Origin: Pseudonocardia bannensis
GTDB lineage: Bacteria > Actinomycetota > Actinomycetes > Mycobacteriales > Pseudonocardiaceae
Assembly (NCBI RefSeq): GCF_012911875.1
Contig: NZ_JAAXKZ010000009.1
Coordinates: 22,117 to 86,116 of the forward strand
Direction: 5' to 3'
DNA length: 64,000 bases
The notes under the pieces are model-generated. The model did no database searches. It worked only from the letters and a program-made list of their open reading frames with translations, and had not been told where the DNA came from. The position numbers were made by a program, and so were the translations under genes. This document shows positions 19,562 through 27,520 of the stretch, piece by piece; position 1 is the first letter of the stretch, and each line of letters starts with the position of its first letter.

Positions 19562-20884
19562 TCACGAGTCGGGTGCCGGGGGCCGGACGGGCCACAGCGC
19601 GACCAGCCCGGCGGCGAGCACGATCAGGATGCCGACGATGCCGGCGCGGTCCGAGCCGAACAGGAAGGTGAACAGCCCGACCAGGGTCGGCGCGAGGAAC
19701 GACACCGCGCGTCCGGTGGTCGCGTACAGGCCGAACATCTGGCCCTCCTGTCCGGGCGGGGTCAGCCGGGCGAGGTAGGTGCGCGAGGAGGACTGCGCCG
19801 GTCCGACGAACAGGCACAGGCCGAGACCGAAGATCCAGAACGCGGTCGGGCCGGACAGGAACAGCAACACGACACCGCAGACCAGCATGCCGACCAGCGA
19901 GCCGACGACGACCGCCTTCGGCCCGGCCCGGTCGTCGATCCGGCCGGCGAGCAGGGCGCCGATGGCCGAGACGACGTTCGCCACCACCCCGAAGACCAGG
20001 ACGTCGCCCGCAGCGATCCCGTAGACGGTCACCGCCAGCACCGCGCCGAAGGTGAAGATCGCGGCCAGCCCGTCGCGGAACAGCGCGCTCGCAGCCAGGA
20101 AGTACACGGTGTGCGGGTTCGCCCGGTAGAGCTCCCGTAGATCGGTGAACAGCCGCCGGTAGGAGGCGGCCAGACCGAGCCGGGCAGCCCGGTCGGGCCG
20201 CGGCGGCGACTCCGGGACCGCGAACAGCAGCGGCAGCGCGAACAGCGCGAACCAGGCGGCGGCGACCAGCGCGACCAGCCGGATGTTGAGCCCGCCCTCC
20301 GTGCTCACCCCGAGCAGGCCGCGAGTCGGGCCCTCGCCGGCGATGAGGCCGACGTAGACCGCGAGCAGCGCCACGATGCCGCCGAAGTAGCCCATCGCCC
20401 AGCCGAACCCGGAGACCCGGCCGATGGTGTGCGGGGTGGAGACCTGACGCAGCAGCGCGTTGTAGGACACCGACGCGAGCTCGAAGAAGATCGAGCCCAG
20501 CGCCAGCAGCACCAGACCCAGCCACAGGTAGGTGTACTCGTCGCGGACGGCGAACAGCCCGGCCATCGCGACGACGACCAGCGCCGTCCACACCCCGACC
20601 GAGCGACGCCGCCTGCCCCCGTCGGCGCGCTGACCGATCACCGGGGCGAGCAGCGCGATGAACAGCCCGGCGATGCCGAGCGACCAGCCGAGCCAGCTGT
20701 TCGCGCTGATGCCACCGGGCAGGTCCGCGCCGACCGAGTCGGTGAGGTACACGGAGAAGACGAAGGTGAGGATGACGGCGTTGAACGCGGCCGATCCCCA
20801 GTCCCACACCCCCCAGGCCAGAACCTGCCCGCGGGTGGCAGGCGCGTCGACGGTGTCCCCGGTCGACGCAGCAGCGGTGCTCAC
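19562..20884 (-). CDS. MFS transporter, UMF1/Atg22-like family
   Basis: 440 residues with about 12 predicted membrane segments. The N-terminal WGVWDWGSAAFNAVILTFVF motif and the GxxxDRxGxK-type loop DDRAGPKAVVVGSLVG are typical of the UMF1 branch, which also includes vacuolar amino-acid exporters of fungi. Substrate unknown. The GTG at 20884 is preferred over an upstream in-frame start because the arginine-rich extension would be unusual. Confidence 0.8.
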   Translation of the reverse strand: MSTAAASTGDTVDAPATRGQVLAWGVWDWGSAAFNAVILTFVFSVYLTDSVGADLPGGISANSWLGWSLGIAGLFIALLAPVIGQRADGGRRRRSVGVWTALVVVAMAGLFAVRDEYTYLWLGLVLLALGSIFFELASVSYNALLRQVSTPHTIGRVSGFGWAMGYFGGIVALLAVYVGLIAGEGPTRGLLGVSTEGGLNIRLVALVAAAWFALFALPLLFAVPESPPRPDRAARLGLAASYRRLFTDLRELYRANPHTVYFLAASALFRDGLAAIFTFGAVLAVTVYGIAAGDVLVFGVVANVVSAIGALLAGRIDDRAGPKAVVVGSLVGMLVCGVVLLFLSGPTAFWIFGLGLCLFVGPAQSSSRTYLARLTPPGQEGQMFGLYATTGRAVSFLAPTLVGLFTFLFGSDRAGIVGILIVLAAGLVALWPVRPPAPDS

Positions 20885-20939
20885 GGCGCGACTGTAGCGG
20901 CGGGACCGGCGGTCCCGGGCCCTCACGCCGCGGCGGACC

Positions 20940-21749
20940 TCAGGCCGCCCACTCGCCGCGGTCGTGGAGCAGGTCGCGGAGCAGATCGGGACGATCGGAG
21001 ATCAGTCCGTCGGCGCCGAGGTCGAGCAGCTGGCCCATCTCCGCCCGGTCGTTCACGGTCCACACGTGGACCTCACGGGCCGAGGCGTGCGCGACGCGTA
21101 ACAGGTCGGAGTCGACGACACGCAACGCCCCGAAGTGGTGCGGTAGCTGGGCGAGCCCGCCGTGCACCGGGGGCAGCACCGGCAACCCCGACAGTGCGCC
21201 CAGCGGGCCGGGCAGCGCCTCGAGCCAGGCCCGGCTGCGCAGGCCGAACGCCGAGGTCTGGGCCATGGAGGTGAGCAACCGGTCGCCGCCGCCGGCGCGG
21301 GCCCGGCGCAGCCAGCGTTCGTTGTAGCCGCCGATGCAGACCCGGTCCCAGGCGTTGGTGCGCTCCAGCACCGCGAGCGTCGGGAGCACGACCGCGTCGG
21401 ACTTCAGCTCGATCGTGATGCGGGTGTCGGGCAGCTCGGTGAGCACCTGTTCGAGCCGTGGGATCGGCTCGCGCCCGCTGACCCGGGCCCGTTCGATCTC
21501 CGTGGCGGGCATCCGGGCGAGTGCGCCCCGGCCGTCGGTGGCGCGGTCGAGGGTGCGGTCGTGGTGCACCATCGCGACCCCGTCGGCGCTGGCGTGCACG
21601 TCGAGCTCGAGGTAGGAGAACCCCTCGTCGACGGCCCGGCGGAACGCTGCGAGCGTGTTCTCGCAGCCGGCGAGCTCGTCGATGTGCCAGCCGCGGTGGG
21701 CGTAGGCCCGCGGGTAGGGGCCGTCGAAGTACGGGTGCACAGGTTGCAC
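20940..21749 (-). CDS. glycerophosphodiester phosphodiesterase
   Basis: 269 residues, TIM barrel. Catalytic and metal motifs AYAHRGWH, CENTLAAF, YLELDVHASADG and HDRTLDRATDGRG are intact. It hydrolyses glycerophosphodiesters to glycerol 3-phosphate and an alcohol. No signal peptide, so cytoplasmic. The GTG at 21749 begins 15 residues before AHRGWH. It follows ligD on the same strand with a gap of 26 bases, so cotranscription is possible. Confidence 0.88.
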   Translation of the reverse strand: MQPVHPYFDGPYPRAYAHRGWHIDELAGCENTLAAFRRAVDEGFSYLELDVHASADGVAMVHHDRTLDRATDGRGALARMPATEIERARVSGREPIPRLEQVLTELPDTRITIELKSDAVVLPTLAVLERTNAWDRVCIGGYNERWLRRARAGGGDRLLTSMAQTSAFGLRSRAWLEALPGPLGALSGLPVLPPVHGGLAQLPHHFGALRVVDSDLLRVAHASAREVHVWTVNDRAEMGQLLDLGADGLISDRPDLLRDLLHDRGEWAA

Positions 21750-21775
21750 CCGAGCAGCGTGCCAGCCCCGGTCGA

Positions 21776-23707
21776 TCAGGGGCGACGGGGGAGGTGGGAT
21801 CGAGCAGACGGATCGGTGAACAGCGGGGCGAGCAGGTCGCCGTGCTCGGCCAGCCGGGCGGGGATGTCCGGGATCGTGAAGACGAGATCGTCGGGGCGCC
21901 GGCAGCCGCGCACCTCGTCCCAGGTCAGGGGCGTGGCCACGGTCGGGCGGGCCCGCCCACGCAGCGAGTAGCTGGCGATCGTGGTCTTCGCCGGGTTGTT
22001 CTGGCTCCAGTCGACGAACACCTTTCCGCGCCGGCGTGCCCTGGCCATCACCGCGGTGACCTTCTGCGGCCACTCCGCTTCCAGCCGTTCGGCGACATCC
22101 CGGGCGAACTCGGAGGTCTGCTCGGCGCGCGAGACCTGCACGGGCAGGTAGAGCTGCATCCCCTTGCCGCCGCTGGTCCGCGGATAGGCCTCGAGGTCGT
22201 CCTCGGCCACCAGCTCGGCGATGCGCTCGGCCACCCGGCAGCAGTCGACGATCGTCGCCCCCTCCCCGGGGTCGAGGTCGAAGACCACCAGGTCGGGCGT
22301 GTGCCGCCCGCCGCGCGGACCGACCGTCCACTGTGGGACGTGCAGCTCCAGCGCGGCCAGGTTGGCAGCCCAGGCGAGGCCCTCGACGTCGTCGATGAGG
22401 GGGAAGTCGGCGGTCTCCGACCGCCCGCCGGGGGTCCCGACCCGCGCCGTGCGGATCCAGTCGGGGGCATGACGGGAGACGTCCTTCTCGAAGAACGACG
22501 ACTTCTCCACGCCGTCGGGCCAGCGCACCATGGTCACCGGACGGTCCCGCAGGTGGGGCAGGATGACGTCGGCGACGGTCCAGTAGTGCTCCAGCACGTC
22601 CGCCTTGGTGGTGCCGGTCAGCGGGTACAGCACCTTGCCCGGGTTGGTCAGCTTCGCCCGCCCGACGCCCCCGGTGGCCCGCTCGGCCTGCTGCGGGCGG
22701 GGCTCGCGCGGAGCAGGCGGGGCACCGGTCGGGATCTCGACCCACTCCTTGGTGCGCCCGGGGGTGTAGGGCGAGTCGCCGCGTTTGGCGATCACCGCCG
22801 GCAGGCCCTGCTCGGCCGCGGCGGTGAGGACCTCCCGGCCGCCGCCGGGGTAGACCGGCGCGAGCCGCCAGTGCGGGCCCTTCAGCGGCAGTTCCTCGAG
22901 CAGCGCGCGGCGCTCCCGGAAGGGCAGCTCGGAACAGTCGCGGCCGTCGAGATGCAGGATGTCGCCGATCCACAGCTTCGCCGATCGTGGCGGGTCGTCG
23001 GCGAGCTCGCCGTCGAGCAGCACCTGCGTCGCCCCCAGCGACGGGCCCAGCTCCCGGAGCTGGGGGAGCTCGGGGGTGAGGTCCGCGCCGTCGGCGTCGG
23101 TCACCCGAGCCCGGCCGCCCTCGACCCGGACGATCACCCGTTCACCGCCGAAACCGATCTGCAGCCACCAGCCGTCCCCGGCCGGCAACCGGCCCCCGGC
23201 GGGCAGCATTGGGGCGGCGTCGCGGGGGAGCGGGGCCCGATCCGGCCTCGGATCGGATCGGCGCACCAGCCAACCGTCCCGGCGGTCACCGTCGGTGCGG
23301 ATGAAGACGTAGCGGCCGTCCGCCCGCTCACCGTGCAGCACGACCGCGACCTCGCGGTCGGACCATTTCTCGACGTCGTAGTCGCCGTGGTCCCAGATCG
23401 TCATCGTGCCGCCGCCGTACTCGCCGGCGGGGATCTCGCCGGAGAACTCCAGGTACTCCAGCGGATGGTCCTCGGTGCGGACCGCGAGCCGGACCGTGCC
23501 GGGTTCGGTGGGCAACCCCTTGGGCACCGCCCAGGAGACGAGGACGCCGCCACGCTCGAGGCGGACGTCCCAGTGCAGCCGCCGCGCGTGGTGCTCCTGA
23601 ATCACGAATCGATGGTCACCGGCCACGCTGGGTGACGGATCGCCGTCCGGGACGGGCTCGGGTGTGCGCCGCGGATCGCGTTTGCGGCGGTACTCCTCGA
23701 GGGGCAC
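21776..23707 (-). CDS. ligD: LigD-type NHEJ protein: phosphoesterase, degenerate ligase, polymerase
   Basis: 643 residues. Order: 3'-phosphoesterase (about 30-150, with EHHARRLHWDVRLE and EFSGEIPAGEYGGG), a short nucleotidyltransferase-like part (about 178-325) and the primase-type polymerase (about 350-640, with FDLDPGEGA, RTSGGKGMQLYL and RRRGKVFVDWSQNN). In the ligase part motif I should contain a catalytic Lys (KxDG) but reads LQIGFGGERV, so AMP cannot be attached. Motif III (LLDGEL) and IV-like IAKRGDSPY remain. The protein probably keeps end-processing and gap-filling but needs another ligase. No ku gene is in the window. Confidence 0.85.
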   Translation of the reverse strand: MPLEEYRRKRDPRRTPEPVPDGDPSPSVAGDHRFVIQEHHARRLHWDVRLERGGVLVSWAVPKGLPTEPGTVRLAVRTEDHPLEYLEFSGEIPAGEYGGGTMTIWDHGDYDVEKWSDREVAVVLHGERADGRYVFIRTDGDRRDGWLVRRSDPRPDRAPLPRDAAPMLPAGGRLPAGDGWWLQIGFGGERVIVRVEGGRARVTDADGADLTPELPQLRELGPSLGATQVLLDGELADDPPRSAKLWIGDILHLDGRDCSELPFRERRALLEELPLKGPHWRLAPVYPGGGREVLTAAAEQGLPAVIAKRGDSPYTPGRTKEWVEIPTGAPPAPREPRPQQAERATGGVGRAKLTNPGKVLYPLTGTTKADVLEHYWTVADVILPHLRDRPVTMVRWPDGVEKSSFFEKDVSRHAPDWIRTARVGTPGGRSETADFPLIDDVEGLAWAANLAALELHVPQWTVGPRGGRHTPDLVVFDLDPGEGATIVDCCRVAERIAELVAEDDLEAYPRTSGGKGMQLYLPVQVSRAEQTSEFARDVAERLEAEWPQKVTAVMARARRRGKVFVDWSQNNPAKTTIASYSLRGRARPTVATPLTWDEVRGCRRPDDLVFTIPDIPARLAEHGDLLAPLFTDPSARSHLPRRP

Positions 23708-23784
23708 TCGGCCAGGTTAAGGCCCGGCGGGGCGGAGGGTCGGAGGAGCCGGGTTCGCACTCTTGTGTGAACCCCGATCGGCTG

Positions 23785-23803
23785 GCAGCATAGCCTCACC
23801 TAA
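23785..23803 (+). promoter_or_regulatory. DtxR/IdeR-type iron box before bfd
   Basis: The 19 bases match the palindromic consensus TTAGGTTAGCCTAACCTAA at 14 positions, with a near-perfect right half TAGCCTCACCTAA. It ends 21 bases before the bfd start and lies between bfd and the divergent ligD. Iron-loaded DtxR/IdeR would repress from here. Confidence 0.65.
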
Positions 23804-23824
23804 GCACGATGAAGGGTGACCTTG

Positions 23825-24022
23825 ATGTACGTGTGCATCTGCGCGGCCGTGACAGAGTCCCAGCTCCGATCCTGTATCGACGGGGGCGCTCGGACGGTCG
23901 AGGAGGTCGGCGATGCCTGCGGCGCCGGCACCGGCTGCGGTGGCTGCATGAACAGTGTCGACGTGTTCCTGGCTGCGGCGAACAGCCCATCGGACCTGGC
24001 CGGACTGCCGCTCAGCGCCTGA
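23825..24022 (+). CDS. bfd: bacterioferritin-associated ferredoxin Bfd
   Basis: 65 residues. Four [2Fe-2S] ligands Cys4, Cys6, Cys38 and Cys41 (MYVCICAAVTE and GTGCGGC) are in the same pattern as Escherichia coli Bfd. It reduces the bacterioferritin core so that iron can be released. The ATG at 23825 is preferred: AAGG sits 9 bases upstream and the protein then begins directly with the motif; a GTG three codons earlier is possible. bfr follows. Confidence 0.9.
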   Translation: MYVCICAAVTESQLRSCIDGGARTVEEVGDACGAGTGCGGCMNSVDVFLAAANSPSDLAGLPLSA

Positions 24023-24155
24023 TCCGACCGGCGCGTAGATCAACGCCTGAGGCCCGCCTAGCCTTTCCAGAGTCCGTCCTTCCTATTGGCCTCCCTGCCG
24101 TCGCCGCTACGGTCTGTGTTTCCCCATCGGACCGTTCGACAAGGCGAGGGTCAGC

Positions 24156-24641
24156 ATGCAGGGCGATCCCGAGGTCATCGAGCTGCTCAACGAGCAGCTC
24201 ACCAGCGAGCTCACCGCGATCAACCAGTACTTCCTGCACGCCAAGATGCAGGCCAACTGGGGCTATACGAAGCTCGCGTCCCACACGCGCGACGAGTCGA
24301 TGGACGAGATGCGGCACGCGGAGAGGATCACCGACAGGATCCTGTTCCTCGAAGGCCTGCCGAACTACCAGCGGCTGTTCCAGCTGCGCATCGGGCAGAC
24401 CGTCCGTGAGCAGCTGCAGGCCGACCTGGCCGTCGAGCTCGAGGTGGTCGAGCGGCTGCGGCCCGGGATCACGATGTGCCGCGAGAAGCGCGACATCACC
24501 ACGGCCAACCTCCTCGAGGAGATCCTCGCCGACGAGGAACACCACATCGACTACCTCGAGACGAACCTCGAGCTGATCGACCGTCTCGGCGAGCAGCTCT
24601 ACCTCGCGCAGCTGGTGGACCAGCCGCCGAAGCCGGGCTGA
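24156..24641 (+). CDS. bfr: bacterioferritin
   Basis: 161 residues, four-helix ferritin fold. Ferroxidase ligands Glu18, Glu50 and His53 (DEMRHAER) and the later Glu and DEEHHID pair are present, and Met51 in the same stretch is the haem ligand. It stores iron as a 24-mer. A GCGAGGG ribosome site supports the ATG. It lies 133 bases after bfd; no iron box is visible directly before it, so it may depend on the bfd promoter. Confidence 0.95.
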   Translation: MQGDPEVIELLNEQLTSELTAINQYFLHAKMQANWGYTKLASHTRDESMDEMRHAERITDRILFLEGLPNYQRLFQLRIGQTVREQLQADLAVELEVVERLRPGITMCREKRDITTANLLEEILADEEHHIDYLETNLELIDRLGEQLYLAQLVDQPPKPG

Positions 24642-24713
24642 GCGGGCTTCTCCGGTCGGCCTCCGGGACCGCATAGCTAGGGATCAGGGTGGGCTTTGGG
24701 CCATCAGCGATCC

Positions 24714-24728
24714 TGTCATAACGAATGC
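24714..24728 (+). repeat. TGTCATAAC repeat, copy 1
   Basis: TGTCATAACGAATGC. It shares 14 of 15 bases with copy 2 at 25067, 353 bases away. Confidence 0.6.
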
Positions 24729-25066
24729 CGGCTGGGGCGCCGAACGCCAGGGGGAGCGCCCCGCCGGTCGATACCCAGCGGCGTCCGGGCCTCCCGGGCG
24801 AGCTGCCCGGTCGCGGCGCCCCGGCGGCGCGGGGCCGTGGCCACCCTGGTGAGCCTCCAGGCGTAGGTGATGGAGCCTCGACCCGAGCGAGCCGGCGGAC
24901 TGGTCGCGCGGTGCGAGGGACCCCGGTGCGGGGCCGCGCCGGGACGGGCCTCAGACGGTTCGACCAACGGCGCTCTGGTGACCCGTGGCAGCCTGTCATC
25001 TGCCGGATCGCCGTTCGCCTCCGCAACTCTGCGTCCCCCTCGCATGGCCGGCGGGGGTGACGGGCT

Positions 25067-25081
25067 TGTCATAACGAGTGC
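25067..25081 (+). repeat. TGTCATAAC repeat, copy 2
   Basis: TGTCATAACGAGTGC, same orientation as copy 1. A 59-codon ORF begins inside it. Confidence 0.6.
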
Positions 25082-25257
25082 GTCGGGTGCCCGGGTTGCC
25101 TCGGGAGGCAGAGGGCGGCGTTCGAAGATGGGTTCGAGCCATCACCGACCCGAACAGTGCCGGCCCGGCTGATACCGACGACCTGGAGCGCCTGACCATG
25201 GCTGAGGTGTCCACACTGATCGAAGCATTGCAGGAGCGCGCCGGCCGCGGTGGCTGA
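25078..25257 (+). CDS. short ORF of unknown function
   Basis: 59 codons from a GTG in repeat copy 2. The C-terminal half, with DTDDLERLTMAEVSTLIEAL, has the composition of a real amphipathic helix; the N-terminal part is less convincing. A 7-bp hairpin follows the stop. It may be the tail of a lost larger gene. I recognise no family, and there is no ribosome site. Confidence 0.3.
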   Translation: MRRVPGLPREAEGGVRRWVRAITDPNSAGPADTDDLERLTMAEVSTLIEALQERAGRGG

Positions 25258-25297
25258 GCCCCGCTCGGCGGATGATTCTGCCGAGCCGATAATCGAT

Positions 25298-25306
25298 GTT
25301 ATGACA
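25298..25306 (-). repeat. TGTCATAAC repeat, copy 3 (inverted)
   Basis: GTTATGACA on the plus strand, the reverse complement of copies 1 and 2. It is flanked by ATCGAT on both sides and lies within GATAA...TTATC, so the site is partly palindromic. Confidence 0.55.
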
Positions 25307-25372
25307 GTTATCGATCCCCCGCCCACGGGCTCGGACTGCCCGCGCGCCTGATTGCTGCAGGTGTCCTGAGGA

Positions 25373-25560
25373 CTGACCGAGGTCGACACGGCATCGCGTG
25401 CAGGCGGCAGCCCGCCGGCCGCACGGGCATCCCGCTTCCTCGTCTGCGATGGCTGCCGCGAACCCGTCCCGGCGAACGCATCCGAGAGCGCACTCCGGTC
25501 CCGGGCCGAACCCGGGCGCGAGGCCGCGGGCGTCGCCGAGACCGTTCTGGGACCAGTTGT
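25373..25560 (+). pseudogene. decayed small ORF with a Cys-x-x-Cys motif
   Basis: An open frame without a usable start codon (a CTG stands where a start would fit) encodes FLVCDGCREPVPANASESAL, a Cys-x-x-Cys knuckle followed by a helix-like stretch. After about residue 50 the frame loses protein-like character, which suggests a frameshift. It lies just upstream of a small gene with a good ribosome site on the same strand. Function unknown. Confidence 0.3.
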
Positions 25561-25757
25561 GCGGTCTGGTCGTCCTGGCGGGTCGGAACGGCCGGACGGC
25601 GCTGGTGCTCGGAGGTCGACGCCGCAGAGATATCGGGCTGGCCTGGGGGGATGGACCGGCCCGACGGAATTGGCTCCGGGAAGTCGGCTTAGCTGCGCAG
25701 CCCGTGCGGAACATCGATGCACATGGAGCCGTCCTCGTCGCAAGGAAGGATCGCGAG

Positions 25758-26003
25758 ATGGGCCGAGTGAACACGCCCCTGGATGTCGACCCACTGACCA
25801 CCGTCATCGGGATCCGCGGCACGCCGTACGCGTGCCCGAACATCCCCACCGTGGACCACCACATCGCCGGTCTGTACACGCGGATCGAGCGCGCCGGCAC
25901 GAGGTTCCCGGACCTCGTCGAGGAGTACTGGACCGAGATCGATCTGCTGCTCGATCGCCGGATGTGGTTGGAGCTGAACGCGGAGATCAGCGGTGCCGCC
26001 TGA
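25758..26003 (+). CDS. small hypothetical protein in accessory patch
   Basis: 81 residues from an ATG with a strong AAGGAAGGA ribosome site 8 bases upstream. The sequence is typical of a folded soluble protein (VDHHIAGLYTRIERAG, then FPDLVEEYWTEIDLLLDRR) and is clearly different from neighbouring noise; the open frame upstream of the ATG is not protein-like. No membrane segment or known motif. It is the only apparently intact gene in the patch between bfr and the truncated bfn. Confidence 0.55.
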   Translation: MGRVNTPLDVDPLTTVIGIRGTPYACPNIPTVDHHIAGLYTRIERAGTRFPDLVEEYWTEIDLLLDRRMWLELNAEISGAA

Positions 26004-26227
26004 CGGCCCCCGGGAACATCACGAATGCGCCGCCGGCTGCTCCACCGGCGATCGCGCTGGTGGGTCGAGCTCGCGAGAGCGACGGGCTCTCCGAGTTGAG
26101 CGAGGAGAAGTGGTGCAGACCAGCACAGGCCCGACGATCTCGACGCGGATCCGCCCGCCCGGACGGAACGCCGGACGAATCCGGCTCGTGGCCGGGCCGG
26201 GCCGGGAGTGCGCAGAGCGTGGGCCTG

Positions 26228-26392
26228 GGGCCGGGCAGGCTTCACACCCTGCTGCTCGAGAGCGATCGCGGTGGCTTCCACCGAGCCGATCCAGATCGGC
26301 AGGTAACGATCCCCACTGGTCTCCCTCAACAGGAGGATGGGCTGGTTCGCGGGCAACTCGACCCTGACACCCACGACGCGCATCTCACTCAT
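26228..26392 (-). pseudogene. bifunctional nuclease (BFN/DUF151) gene, 5' fragment
   Basis: The first ~55 codons are a clear BFN-domain start: MSEMRVVGVRVELPANQPIL, then SGDRYLPIWIGSVEA and ALEQQGVKPARP. After that, similarity stops abruptly, and the expected continuation is not found in any frame of the following 1.6 kb. The frame stays open by chance for another 360 codons of unlikely composition. In mycobacteria this gene follows garA and a MerR gene (Rv1828, FtsR); here that MerR gene is also missing. The locus has been broken by deletion or insertion. Confidence 0.75.
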
Positions 26393-26576
26393 GCGCCCGC
26401 CTCCTCACCCATCTGCCGTCCGCACTCCGCTCGTTCCGGGGCTCGTCTCGAACTCGATCCGGGCTGATCTGATCGTCGCTGGCCCCAGGCGGCGTCTGAC
26501 CCCCCCGACGCTACACGGGCCATCTCGACCGCGCGCGCCTCCGGACGGGCAGTTCGCGGCCGAATCGTGGACGCGG

Positions 26577-27032
26577 TCAGCCGCGGCCCGCACCGGGCTC
26601 GCGCGGTCCGGTCAGGAAGACCAGCCGGAACTTGCCGATCTGGACCTCGTCACCGTTGGCCAGGACCGCGGTGTCCACCGGCTCACGGTTGACGTAGGTG
26701 CCGTTCAGGCTGCCCACGTCGACGACGACGAACTCGCCGGAGTCCCGCCGGAACTCGGCGTGCCGGCGAGAGACCGTCACGTCGTCGAGGAAGATGTCGC
26801 TGTCGGGGTGGCGCCCGGCGCTCGTGGTGGAGCGGTCGAGCAGGAAGCGGGAGCCTGCGTTGGGCCCGCGCTTGACCACCAGCAGCGCCGAGCCGGGGGG
26901 CAGCGCGTCGACACCGGAGACCGGCTGCTCCTGCACCGGCTGCTCGGCATCGGCGAGGAAATCAGCCCGGAAGACCGACGTGGTCTCCGGACTACGCTCC
27001 GGCGGAACGCCGGGCCCGTCGTTCGTGGTCAC
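26577..27032 (-). CDS. garA: FHA-domain protein GarA/OdhI
   Basis: 151 residues. N-terminal phosphorylation motif ETTSVFRADF, then an FHA domain (about 55-135) with GRHPDSDIF, VSRRHAEFRR and SLNGTYVNRE. When phosphorylated by Ser/Thr kinases, GarA binds itself; unphosphorylated, it inhibits 2-oxoglutarate dehydrogenase and glutamate dehydrogenase. A GGAGGAG ribosome site supports the GTG. It follows gcvH on the same strand, as in mycobacteria. Confidence 0.93.
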   Translation of the reverse strand: MTTNDGPGVPPERSPETTSVFRADFLADAEQPVQEQPVSGVDALPPGSALLVVKRGPNAGSRFLLDRSTTSAGRHPDSDIFLDDVTVSRRHAEFRRDSGEFVVVDVGSLNGTYVNREPVDTAVLANGDEVQIGKFRLVFLTGPREPGAGRG

Positions 27033-27109
27033 CTCGGGGTCTCCTCCTGCGGTGTGGGGATGCTGGCCCGGTCTGCGAACCGCCGCTCAACCTACCGTGC
27101 GGCGCGAGA

Positions 27110-27499
27110 TCAGGACTGATCGGTCAGCTCACGGTATGCCGCCGCGTCGAGCAGGTCGCCGACCTGGGCTGACGCGTCGTCGCTGAGCCGCAGCTCCACG
27201 ATCCAACCGGCGTCGTACGCGCCCGAATTGATCAGCTCGGGGCTGCTCTCGAGCGCTTCGTTGACGGCCACGACCTCGCCGCTCAGCGGGGCGTAGATGT
27301 CCGAGACGGACTTGGTGGACTCGACCTCGCCGAAGGCGTCACCGGCGGCGAAACGAGCGCCGACGGCCGGAAGCTGGACGAAGACGACGTCGCCCAGTTG
27401 TTCCTGGGCGTGATCGGTGATGCCGATCCGGACGACACCGTCGCCCAGTTCCCGCACCCATTCGTGCGCTTCGGTGTATCGGAGGTCGTCTGGGATCAC
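27110..27499 (-). CDS. gcvH: glycine cleavage system H protein
   Basis: 129 residues, the normal length. The lipoyl-lysine motif GEVESTKSVSDIYAP is intact, preceded by GITDHAQEQLGDVVFV. It shuttles the aminomethyl group between the P and T proteins. Next to garA as in mycobacteria; 21 bases separate it from the upstream phosphatidyltransferase gene, so the three probably form an operon. Confidence 0.95.
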   Translation of the reverse strand: MIPDDLRYTEAHEWVRELGDGVVRIGITDHAQEQLGDVVFVQLPAVGARFAAGDAFGEVESTKSVSDIYAPLSGEVVAVNEALESSPELINSGAYDAGWIVELRLSDDASAQVGDLLDAAAYRELTDQS

Positions 27500-27520
27500 G
27501 GCGGGGAGCCTAGCCCGATC

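Larger units (their letters stand above)
24642..25757. other. poorly coding accessory patch
   Basis: About 1.1 kb where no frame on either strand gives a convincing full-length protein. Local base composition drops near 25290-25320. It contains three copies of a 9-mer, a short ORF, a small hairpin (GCTCGGC at 25263-25269 with GCCGAGC at 25280-25286) and a decayed Cys-motif ORF, listed separately. It replaces sequence expected between bacterial core genes and adjoins a truncated bfn gene, so it is probably inserted or rearranged DNA. Confidence 0.5.

Noticed and set aside
25142..26227. Long minus-strand open frame continuing the BFN start for about 360 codons
   Set aside because: Composition is Arg/Ser/Pro-rich without conserved segments; similarity to BFN ends at about residue 55, so the rest is chance read-through.
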